A stretch of 39,324 nt of DNA, from contig JALCLX010000016.1 in assembly GCA_022648165.1 (NCBI GenBank), forward strand, positions 1 through 39,324. The letters run 5' to 3'. The notes under the pieces are model-generated. The model was not told the DNA's origin, ran no database searches, and saw only the letters and a program-made list of their open reading frames with translations. Positions 33,425 to 39,324 of this stretch are shown here, in pieces. Each line of letters starts with the position of its first letter. Positions within the stretch are counted from its first letter, which is position 1. The DNA comes from Ancrocorticia sp. GTDB taxonomy: Bacteria > Actinomycetota > Actinomycetes > Actinomycetales > Actinomycetaceae. The translations under genes and the position numbers were made by a program.

Positions 33425-34054
33425 ATGTCTGTTGATTACACACAGTCCTGGGCGTATGCCGAAGATGTGTGCCAGGAAGACGCCATCACGATCGCCGCTC
33501 GTCAGATGGCACGTGAATTCAGCATTCCCGCCGTCAGCCCTGCAGTGGGTGCGTTTCTTCAAACCCTTGCAGCAGCTTCACGTGTCCACTCCGCGGTGGA
33601 AGTGGGCACCGGTACCGGAGTGTCGGGGCTGTACTTGCTGGGGGCGTCGTCGGACATCTCTTTGACCACGATCGACATCGAATCCGAGGCTCAGCAAGTC
33701 GCACGCGAGGCCTTTGGGCGCGCCGGAATTCGCCCCGGGCGCACCCGCCTCATCAACGGGCGCAGCGCGGACATTTTGCCGCGGCTAGCATCCTCTTCAT
33801 ACGACTTCGTATTGGTTGATGGCGACCCGATGGAGGCGGCCGGTGATGTACAAGAGGCGCTGCGCATTCTGCGGCCCGGTGGCACCATCGTTCTGGCACG
33901 TGCCTTATGCGGCGGGAAGGTGCCGGATCCGGCACGGCGCGAAGAGGACGTAGTAGCAATTCGATCCCTTGGCAAGGAGCTTTTGGACGCGGCTGAGTTG
34001 CGTTCATCGTTGATCCCGATCGGCGATGGCGTACTGCTTGCGGTCGTGCGCTGA
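33425..34054 (+). CDS. SAM-dependent O-methyltransferase (class I, DUF/O-MT family 3)
   Basis: 209 residues, close in layout to mycobacterial Rv1220c-type O-methyltransferases. An N-terminal helical part is followed by SAM motif I AVEVGTGTGVSGLYLL (about 57-72), TTIDIESEAQQVAREAF (acidic motif-II residue binding the ribose), FVLVDGDPMEAAGDVQEAL (metal/catalytic loop) and RPGGTIVLARAL. The substrate is unknown. ATG at 33425 has GGAAGGGA 7 nt upstream; the nine-codon extension has none. TACCAT at 33389-33394 may be its -10. Confidence 0.88.
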   Translation: MSVDYTQSWAYAEDVCQEDAITIAARQMAREFSIPAVSPAVGAFLQTLAAASRVHSAVEVGTGTGVSGLYLLGASSDISLTTIDIESEAQQVAREAFGRAGIRPGRTRLINGRSADILPRLASSSYDFVLVDGDPMEAAGDVQEALRILRPGGTIVLARALCGGKVPDPARREEDVVAIRSLGKELLDAAELRSSLIPIGDGVLLAVVR

Positions 34055-34100
34055 AATCCTGTCTCCTGCGTTCCCTCCCTCCCGCGCCCGCCTGCCTCCC

Positions 34101-34172
34101 GCGTGCTTACCCACGCCGCGTGCTTACCACGCCGCCGCCCGCGTGCTTATCCACGTCGCGCCCGGCGTGCTT
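34101..34172 (+). repeat. Degenerate GCGTGCTT repeat array
   Basis: GCGTGCTT begins at 34101, 34118, 34141 and 34165, the first three continuing as A(C/T)CCACG or ACCACG. Spacings are 17, 23 and 24 bp. The fourth unit is the end block of repeat copy B. Confidence 0.7.
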
Positions 34173-34250
34173 TTTCTAGCTGAAACGAGGTCTAAGTGGC
34201 ATATGGTGCTGGGCAAACACCGCATCCGACTAGAAAAAGTATCGGGGTGC
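34165..34250 (-). repeat. Dispersed ~87-bp intergenic repeat, copy B
   Basis: Reverse-complement partner of copy A (84-171): same end blocks, same 52-nt core length, two bases shorter in the left block. Its terminal inverted repeat CTTTTTCTAG (34170-34179) / CTAGAAAAAG (34230-34239) is perfect over 10 bp. Confidence 0.75.
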
Positions 34251-34256
34251 TCAGGT

Positions 34257-34312
34257 ACGCGGGTCGCAGCATCAGCCAACACGCGGGCCGCAGCATCAGC
34301 CAGCATCAGCCA
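34257..34312 (+). repeat. 24-bp tandem repeat, about 2.5 copies
   Basis: ACGCGGGTCGCAGCATCAGC followed by CA at 34257, repeated with one change at 34281, and a partial GCATCAGCCA at 34303. Confidence 0.8.
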
Positions 34313-34328
34313 AATAGACTGCTACAAA

Positions 34329-34358
34329 AAATGAGCCCAGCGCACGCTGAGCTCATTT
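34329..34358 (-). terminator. Terminator of the DUF3117 gene
   Basis: On the minus strand AAATGAGCTCAGC-gtg-cGCTGGGCTCATTT with one mismatch, followed by a run of six T (the plus-strand A run 34326-34331). A classic intrinsic terminator about 136 nt past the DUF3117 stop. Confidence 0.8.
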
Positions 34359-34494
34359 CACCGCTTCTCAAGGATCCACTTATCGCTTCTCGAAAACCCA
34401 CTTGCCGCACTGATCAGGGATCCGCTTCTCGAAGACGTGGCGCGGGCCTGTGGCCTCAGCTGCAGGAGCACCTGCCGCAACAGGATCCGCAGCC

Positions 34495-34662
34495 CTAACG
34501 TTCTACGGCTGCGAGTGCATCTTTGAGGTTGGAGACTTCCTCATCGTTCAACTCAAGAACCAACCGGCCACCGCCATCAACAGGGATGCGGACGACGATC
34601 CCGCGGCCCTCCCGTTCTACTTCGAGAGGTCCATCACCAGTGCGAGGCTTCATTGCTGCCAT
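34495..34662 (-). CDS. DUF3117 family protein
   Basis: 55 residues: MAAMKPRTGDGPLEVEREGR, then GIVVRIPVDGGGRLVLELND and EEVSNLKDAL, diagnostic of the small actinobacterial DUF3117 family (mycobacterial Rv1211). The predicted fold is one beta-sheet plus a C-terminal helix; the function is unknown. ATG 34662 has AAGGA 7 nt upstream; the longer frame from 34692 is not needed. Its spacing of 38 bp from the LOG-family gene upstream suggests co-transcription. Confidence 0.93.
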   Translation of the reverse strand: MAAMKPRTGDGPLEVEREGRGIVVRIPVDGGGRLVLELNDEEVSNLKDALAAVER

Positions 34663-34700
34663 CGTGTCATCCTTCCCTTGGCGCATATGCATGCAATATT

Positions 34701-35486
34701 CTACTCGGAATTGCCCCGATGATTCGACTCTTGAGCGCGTTTCGCCTTAGCCACCCGCTTGATACCATGGCGAATTGCGAGCACGGCTTCCTCCGCTGTA
34801 TCCACGATTGTCACCAGTTCTAGGTCCTCTTGCGCAATCATCCCTTCTTTCAGAAGCGACGAGCGGGCCCATTCGAAAAGCCCGCTCCAAAAGTCTTTGC
34901 CTACAAGCACGATCGGGAATGATTGCACCTTGCGCGTCTGGACCAGCGTGATGGCCTCAAACAATTCGTCAAGCGTCCCAAAACCGCCTTGCATCACAAC
35001 GAAACCTTGTGAATACTTTACAAACATGGTCTTGCGGACAAAGAAGTAGCGGAAGGAGATGCCGAGATCCACATAGTCGTTCATCCCCTGTTCGAACGGA
35101 AGCTCGATGCCGAGGCCAACTGACGTGCCTCCGGCCTCTTGTGCACCGCGATTCGCAGCCTCCATGATTCCGGGGCCTCCCCCAGTGATCACGGCAAAGC
35201 CATCGTGTGCCGCCAATGCTGCGGTCTTCATAGTGAGCGCGTACACCGGATCGTCAGGCGGCACGCGCGCGGATCCAAAAATAGAAATCGCTGGGCCTAG
35301 CTGCGCCAAAGCGCCAAAGCCTTCCACAAATTCAGATTGGATTCGCATCACACGCCACGGATCTTCATGTAACCAATCGGCCTCTTGCCCTGGCGCCAGG
35401 AGCGCCTGGTCTGAGGTGTAGTTGGGGATCTGGTTTCCGCGCAGCAACACGGGCCCACGCCGGTGAGTTCTTCTGCTTATCGTCAT
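34701..35486 (-). CDS. LOG/TIGR00730 family Rossmann-fold protein
   Basis: 261 residues. The family members with known activity hydrolyse nucleoside 5'-monophosphates (cytokinin riboside monophosphate phosphoribohydrolases). Nucleotide-binding motifs seen: ISIFGSARV, ITGGGPGIMEAANRGA, VGLGIELPFEQ, FFVRKTMFVKYSQGFVVMQG (R and K), and the catalytic GGFGTLDELFE, preceded by Gln where the usual motif has Pro (PGGxGTxxE). A 50-residue N-terminal extension is typical of actinobacterial Rv1205-like proteins. ATG 35486 has only a weak distant GAGGA. Confidence 0.9.
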   Translation of the reverse strand: MTISRRTHRRGPVLLRGNQIPNYTSDQALLAPGQEADWLHEDPWRVMRIQSEFVEGFGALAQLGPAISIFGSARVPPDDPVYALTMKTAALAAHDGFAVITGGGPGIMEAANRGAQEAGGTSVGLGIELPFEQGMNDYVDLGISFRYFFVRKTMFVKYSQGFVVMQGGFGTLDELFEAITLVQTRKVQSFPIVLVGKDFWSGLFEWARSSLLKEGMIAQEDLELVTIVDTAEEAVLAIRHGIKRVAKAKRAQESNHRGNSE

Positions 35487-35570
35487 GTTTCTAGTTTCTC
35501 ATCCTCGTCTATATGCTCGATGACGTGCAGGTGAACACGCACGCCACGCTGTTACTCATGTCACTGCCCC

Positions 35571-36638
35571 TCACGCCAGCCATTCTTGCAGCGCCTGAAA
35601 AGTACGCTCAATCTGCCCAACGGGGCACGCCTCATTATCTGCGTGTGCCAACAGCGGATCACCGGGCCCACAATTGACTGCCGGAATGCCAAGGCTGGAG
35701 AATCGCGCGACGTCGGTCCATCCCAGTTTCGCGGTAGGCTCCGGCGCCCCGTGGGAGCGAAGTATGGCTGCCAGGCGGTGGAGTTCGCTATGGTCCATTC
35801 CCGGCCTGGCGCCGGGCGCTAAATCCGTAATCTCAAAGTCTACTGGCAGATCAGAGAAAAGCGAACGAACGTAATCTGCTGCCGCTTGTTCACTGCGGTC
35901 GGGAGCGAACCGGAAGTTGACGGTGACGGTGGCGGCGTCGGGCACCGAATTCAACGATTTGCCTCCCTCGATTGCAACAGCTAAAAGCGATTCGCGAAAG
36001 TCCAAGCCGTCTACTGTGTGGGTCTGCGCGGGATAACGCTCCAAACGCCGCAGTATCTCGCCAAGCCCATGAATGGCGTTCACACCCATCCATGGGCGCG
36101 CCGAATGCGCAGCGACGCCGTGCGTGTGGATCCTCATCCGCAGTGTCCCGTTGCACCCGCCTTCGATCGCGCCGCTCGTCGGCTCGCCCAGCACAGCGAG
36201 ATCCCCACGCAACCATTCAGGATGGTTGCGTGCGATCCGTCCCAAGCCGTTGAGCGGTGCCGCAACCTCTTCGTGGTCGTAGAAAACATACGTCACTTCC
36301 ATACGCGGCGCGCTCAACTCGCGTGCAAGGGCCAGGAACACCGCATCTCCGGCCTTCATGTCCACGGAACCGCGTCCCCACAGCTCCGAGCCCGATAACG
36401 TCCCAGGTACGTTTGCCGCGATGGGAACGGTGTCCAGGTGGCCAGCAAGAACGATGCGCGTTGCGTTGTCCCCGTGGGTGCGGGCGACGACGGCGTCCCC
36501 GTCGCGCACAACGTCAAGATGCGAGTAACTGCGCAGTTCGTCCTCGACAATTCCCGCAATCGTGTGCTCGTCTCCAGAGACAGATGGAATATTGACCAAC
36601 GCATGGGCGAGTTCGGTGACATTATGAGGCAGAACCAT
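35571..36638 (-). CDS. dapE: Succinyl-diaminopimelate desuccinylase
   Basis: M20 di-zinc hydrolase in the succinylase branch of lysine/diaminopimelate synthesis. 355 residues: AGHLDTVP (H67, D69), GSVDMKAGDAV (bridging D93), DHEEVA (catalytic E123, ligand E124), GEPTSGAIEGGCNG (E152) and the C-terminal LLAHADNEACP (His ligand). The dimerisation lid around 165-270 includes HGVAAHSARPWMGVNAIH. An actinobacterial DapE (Rv1202-like) fits better than ArgE because of GEPTSGxIExGCNG. TAGGCT lies 6 nt before the ATG and a GGAG is too close for a normal SD, so it may be leaderless. Confidence 0.92.
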   Translation of the reverse strand: MVLPHNVTELAHALVNIPSVSGDEHTIAGIVEDELRSYSHLDVVRDGDAVVARTHGDNATRIVLAGHLDTVPIAANVPGTLSGSELWGRGSVDMKAGDAVFLALARELSAPRMEVTYVFYDHEEVAAPLNGLGRIARNHPEWLRGDLAVLGEPTSGAIEGGCNGTLRMRIHTHGVAAHSARPWMGVNAIHGLGEILRRLERYPAQTHTVDGLDFRESLLAVAIEGGKSLNSVPDAATVTVNFRFAPDRSEQAAADYVRSLFSDLPVDFEITDLAPGARPGMDHSELHRLAAILRSHGAPEPTAKLGWTDVARFSSLGIPAVNCGPGDPLLAHADNEACPVGQIERTFQALQEWLA

Positions 36639-36644
36639 GCTCCA

Positions 36645-36707
36645 AGCCTAGAGGCAAAAACTGCTCGCCGCACCTGAGGTGCGGCGGCGTGCTAACCACT
36701 GTAGCGT
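36645..36707. promoter_or_regulatory. Symmetric divergent promoter pair dapE / punA with 21-bp palindrome
   Basis: A perfect palindrome CGCCGCACCT-G-AGGTGCGGCG (36666-36686, centre 36676). The dapE -10 TAGGCT (36645-36650, minus) and the punA -10 TAGCGT (36702-36707, plus) are both 26 bp from the centre. With 17-bp spacers both -35 positions fall on GTGCGG inside the palindrome arms. Start codons follow the -10 boxes by 6 and 7 nt. A dimeric repressor or activator bound here would control both genes. Confidence 0.65.
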
Positions 36708-36714
36708 TGAGAGT

Positions 36715-37539
36715 ATGGAACGAACGATTTCGCCCGCTCGCCGGCTCGCTGAGGAAGCGGCAGCGGTTATTGCAGAAAAAACGGGGGTCCCAACCCATGA
36801 CCTCTCGTTGACGTTAGGCTCCGGTTGGGGCGGAGCTGCCGCACTGATCGGGAAGAAGATCGCGGAAATCCCCGCATATGAGATTCCCGGCTTCATGAAA
36901 TCGGGTGTACCCGGGCACACTGGCACAATCACGTCGATAGAACTGCCCAATGGCCGGCATGCGCTCGTACTGGGCGCGCGCACACATTATTACGAAGGAA
37001 GGGGCGTGCGGGCGGTTGCGCATGGCATCCGCACAGCTGCCGCCACGGGAGCGCGAATCGCGATTCTGACGAACGGCTGCGGCAGCACAGTCCCAGACTG
37101 GGGCCCGGGCACGGTGGTGCTGATCCGCGACCACATTAATCTGACGGCTGCCTCCCCGTTGGAGGGCGCAACTTTTGTGGATATGACGAACGCTTATTCC
37201 CAGCGGCTGCGAGACCTCGCGCATACGGTTGATCGCGATCTTCCAGAAGGAGTGTATGCGCAGTTCCCCGGGCCACACTATGAAACGCCTGCGGAAGTGA
37301 AGATGGCCCGCATCCTGGGTGCGGACCTGGTTGGAATGTCCACTGCCCTCGAGACTATCGCGGCACGTGAAGCTGGCATGGAGGTATTGGGTTTGTCCTT
37401 AGTGACGAATCACGCGGCCGGCATAGCGCCCGGCGCGCTCAACCATGCCGAGGTTCTCGAAGCGGGGCGCCAGGCCGGAGCGCGCATCTCGCACCTCCTG
37501 GCCACCATTATTTCAACCATTGATTTCGATAAGGAGTAA
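36715..37539 (+). CDS. punA: Purine nucleoside phosphorylase (trimeric type)
   Basis: Splits purine nucleosides with phosphate into base and ribose-1-phosphate, for purine salvage. 274 residues: GSGWGGAA (phosphate loop, about 33-40), SGVPGHTG, ARTHYYEGR (phosphate Arg and His), FPGPHYETPAEVKM (ribose site), VGMSTALETIAAREAG, and VTNHAAG with the base-binding Asn. ATG 36715 fits the family start; TAGCGT 7 nt upstream suggests a leaderless mRNA, and only GAGAG stands before the ATG. The product ribose-1-phosphate is a substrate for the downstream phosphomutase, and the gap is 5 bp. Confidence 0.95.
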   Translation: MERTISPARRLAEEAAAVIAEKTGVPTHDLSLTLGSGWGGAAALIGKKIAEIPAYEIPGFMKSGVPGHTGTITSIELPNGRHALVLGARTHYYEGRGVRAVAHGIRTAAATGARIAILTNGCGSTVPDWGPGTVVLIRDHINLTAASPLEGATFVDMTNAYSQRLRDLAHTVDRDLPEGVYAQFPGPHYETPAEVKMARILGADLVGMSTALETIAAREAGMEVLGLSLVTNHAAGIAPGALNHAEVLEAGRQAGARISHLLATIISTIDFDKE

Positions 37540-37544
37540 TTGCG

Positions 37545-39269
37545 TTGTATTCACCATCGGACGTAGAAGAATGGATCGCTCACGATCCCAGTGCCGCAGA
37601 CCGTGACGAATTGAAAGACTTGCTCACACGCGCCCAAGGCGGCGATCAGGATGCAGCTGAAGAGCTCACCGATCGCTTCTCCGGGCCGCTCCAATTCGGT
37701 ACGGCCGGGTTGCGAGGCGCTATGGCTGCCGGCCCACACCGAATGAACCGCGCCGTGGTGCGCAAGGCCGCTGCGGGGCTCGTAGCCTACCTGAAAGAGA
37801 AGGCAGGTGAGGATGCGCTGCTGGTGATTGGGAACGATGCCCGCTACCACTCGCGTGAATTTGCGGAGGATACCGCGGCCATTGCGCAGGCGGCAGGAAT
37901 TCGAGCACTCATTATGCCGCGCGCACTACCTACGCCATTGCTGGCATACGCCGTACGCAAGCTGGGTGCGGATGCCGGCGTAATGGTGACGGCGTCGCAC
38001 AATCCGGCACACGACAACGGGTACAAGGTGTATCTGGGTGGGCGCTGCGCAGACGAATGGGGCAACGGAGTCCAGTTGGTGCCGCCTGCGGATGCGGAAA
38101 TCTCCGCAAAGATCGCTGCGGTGGGACCGGCGGACGAAATACCGCTGGCCAATGGCTACGGAACGATCGGAGAAGACGTTATCGATTCGTATGTGGCGGA
38201 CACCGTAGCTCTCATTCCACCCACATATTCGCGCGATATGAAGATCGTCTACACGGCAATGCACGGGGTGGGCGCGCAAATTATGCGCCGAATCTTCCGT
38301 GGCGCCGGTTTCACCAATGTCGTTGAGGTTCCCGAACAGTGCGAGCCGGATCCGGAATTTCCAACTGTGCCCTTCCCCAACCCGGAAGAAAAAGGGGCAT
38401 TGGACATGGCAAAAGATCTGGCACGCAAGGTCAATGCGGAGCTCGTCATCGCTTCAGACCCGGACGCCGATCGATGCTCGGCTGCGGTGCCGTATAACGG
38501 CCAGTGGCGTCAGCTTTCCGGTGACGAACTCGGTACGATCCTGGGAGAATTTGCCGCAGAAACCGCCGCGCTCCTGGTTGACCGTTCTGCCACTCGCAAT
38601 CCGCATGAAACGCCAGCTGACGTGTACGCCACACTCGCGTCCTCGATCGTCTCCTCCCGTATCCTCAAGGAGATTGCCGCCTCTCATGGCCTGCCTTACA
38701 AGGCCACGTTGACGGGTTTCAAATGGATCGCCCGCACCCCACACCTGGCCTTCGGCTATGAGGAGGCGATCGGTTTCTGTGTGAACCCGGCCGCCGTGCG
38801 CGATAAGGATGGGCTCTCTGCGGGCATCACGCTCGCCTACGTAGCCTCACGGTTGCGCGATTCCGGTAAAAGCCTGCTCGACGAGCTGGATCGGCTCTAC
38901 ACGCGCCACGGCGTGTATCTGACCGGACCTGTCACGGTTCGGGTGGACGATCTTTCGATTATCCCCGCCACCATGGAGAAAATACGCAGAGAGCCACCCA
39001 CAACGCTCGCAGGATCGCCGGTGGTACGCATCCAGGACTTGTCCGAAGGGTCCGCAGAACTACCGCCTACAGACGGCGTCGCCTGGTATACGGAGGCGAA
39101 CGATCGGGTGATCATTCGCCCCTCCGGAACAGAACCGAAGGTCAAGTGCTATCTGGAAGTCATCGAACCTGTCGCATCACCAGCGGAATTGGGAGCCGCC
39201 AAACAGACGGCCGCTGAGCGCCTCGCCCGGTTCAAGGACGACGTCGCCGCCGCCTTGCGCATCGGATGA
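37545..39269 (+). CDS. pmmB: Phospho-sugar mutase (PmmB/phosphopentomutase-like)
   Basis: 574-residue alpha-D-phosphohexomutase. Active-site serine S151 in VTASHNPAHDNGYK, metal loop DPDADR (D305, D307, D309), sugar-binding loop FGYEEAIGF, and phosphate-binding loop RPSGTEPK near the end. The length and the N-terminal LQFGTAGLRG match the Rv3308/PGM2-like group, which includes phosphopentomutases; with punA next to it, conversion of ribose-1-phosphate to ribose-5-phosphate is a likely role, mannose or glucose phosphate being alternatives. The start is TTG at 37545, set by AAGGAG 8 nt upstream within the end of punA. Confidence 0.93.
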   Translation: MYSPSDVEEWIAHDPSAADRDELKDLLTRAQGGDQDAAEELTDRFSGPLQFGTAGLRGAMAAGPHRMNRAVVRKAAAGLVAYLKEKAGEDALLVIGNDARYHSREFAEDTAAIAQAAGIRALIMPRALPTPLLAYAVRKLGADAGVMVTASHNPAHDNGYKVYLGGRCADEWGNGVQLVPPADAEISAKIAAVGPADEIPLANGYGTIGEDVIDSYVADTVALIPPTYSRDMKIVYTAMHGVGAQIMRRIFRGAGFTNVVEVPEQCEPDPEFPTVPFPNPEEKGALDMAKDLARKVNAELVIASDPDADRCSAAVPYNGQWRQLSGDELGTILGEFAAETAALLVDRSATRNPHETPADVYATLASSIVSSRILKEIAASHGLPYKATLTGFKWIARTPHLAFGYEEAIGFCVNPAAVRDKDGLSAGITLAYVASRLRDSGKSLLDELDRLYTRHGVYLTGPVTVRVDDLSIIPATMEKIRREPPTTLAGSPVVRIQDLSEGSAELPPTDGVAWYTEANDRVIIRPSGTEPKVKCYLEVIEPVASPAELGAAKQTAAERLARFKDDVAAALRIG

Positions 39270-39273
39270 GTGT

Positions 39274-39314
39274 GTGGTGTGGGGGGGGGGGCCCAGGGCG
39301 CCCCCCCCCACCAC
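39274..39314 (+). terminator. G-run/C-run terminator hairpin at window end
   Basis: GTGGTG-T-GGGGGGGG pairs with CCCCCCCCCACCAC, about 14 bp with one bulged T, starting 5 nt after the pmmB stop. The loop contains CCCAGGG. The homopolymer runs (11 G and 9 C) are unusual and make the exact length uncertain. Confidence 0.7.
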
Positions 39315-39324
39315 AAGTATCAAT

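Larger units (their letters stand above)
34055..34494. other. Repeat-rich intergenic region
   Basis: 440 bp between convergent genes without a supported gene. It holds four GCGTGCTT units (34101-34172), repeat copy B (34165-34250), a 24-bp tandem repeat (34257-34312), the terminator of the DUF3117 gene, and three CGCTTCTC direct repeats (34362-34430). On the minus strand, just past the DUF3117 TAG stop, the same frame reads GCGSCCGRCSCS and then a stop, and another frame reads two FEKR repeats, but neither has a start codon or SD. Confidence 0.6.

Noticed and set aside
34196-34498. 100-residue plus-strand open frame in the repeat-rich spacer
   Set aside because: Composed of the tandem repeats and the antisense of the FEKR region, crosses the DUF3117 terminator, no SD.
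39274-39314. G-run as a phase-variation tract
   Set aside because: It lies after the pmmB stop in a terminator stem, not in a promoter or reading frame, so length changes would not switch a gene.
1-39324. Defence systems, CRISPR arrays, transposases, integrases, biosynthetic clusters
   Set aside because: Both strands were read for them and none was seen; nearly all coding sequence is accounted for by housekeeping or conserved actinobacterial genes.

Overview
The window reads as chromosomal DNA of a high-GC Gram-positive bacterium (Actinomycetota), most likely of the Actinomycetaceae type (Trueperella/Arcanobacterium/Actinomyces relatives). The grounds are a set of actinobacteria-specific uncharacterised families (DUF3052 beside aceE, DUF3145, DUF3107 beside a DEAD-box helicase, DUF3117), an actinobacterial homodimeric AceE, frequent GTG/TTG starts, and a FemAB-type cell-wall enzyme that points to a Lys- or Orn-based peptidoglycan with an amino-acid bridge. 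The genus is inference; the phylum is well supported. No insertion sequence, prophage, CRISPR array or plasmid gene was found, so this is mostly core genome.

Layout. 1-1546: repeat-bearing intergenic DNA, tRNA-Val, DUF3052 and the control region divergent to aceE. 1547-7080: aceE, then minus-strand HAD phosphatase, YciO-like protein, DUF3145, peptide deformylase (def) and tRNA-Asn. 7082-7924: an unrecognised protein and a small membrane protein. 8107-8423: a decayed FemAB fragment on the plus strand, facing an intact minus-strand murJ / ATP-grasp ligase / femAB operon (8447-12747) that looks like a lipid II and cross-bridge module. 12817-18614: tRNA-CAU and a complete peptide ABC importer (lipoprotein, two permeases, fused double ATPase). 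18831-22065: dnaG and dgt. 22276-24250: DUF3107 and a DEAD-box helicase. 24247-26534: Cof-type HAD, MarC and PHP phosphoesterase. 26607-30196: Xaa-Pro aminopeptidase, a cytosolic MgtE-N/CBS protein and DUF1003. 30221-32044: an OafA-type acyltransferase with an SGNH domain. 32175-36638: mrp, O-methyltransferase, DUF3117, LOG-family protein and dapE, broadly matching the gene content of the mycobacterial Rv1202-Rv1232 neighbourhood as I recall it. 36715-39269: punA and pmmB, as in mycobacterial Rv3307-Rv3308.

The most interesting material is non-coding. A roughly 87-bp element occurs in two copies in opposite orientation, with conserved ends and an identical 52-nt core length. A 10-mer (TGCTAACGGA) occurs four times, always upstream of a minus-strand gene. 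A perfect 21-bp palindrome sits exactly midway between the divergent dapE and punA promoters and covers both -35 positions. Two mutually exclusive hairpins lie between tRNA-Asn and def. Several genes have a TANNNT box 4-7 nt before the start codon, suggesting leaderless mRNAs. I see no clear undescribed defence or mobile system; the cross-bridge locus with its dying paralogue and the palindromic divergent promoter are the best leads.
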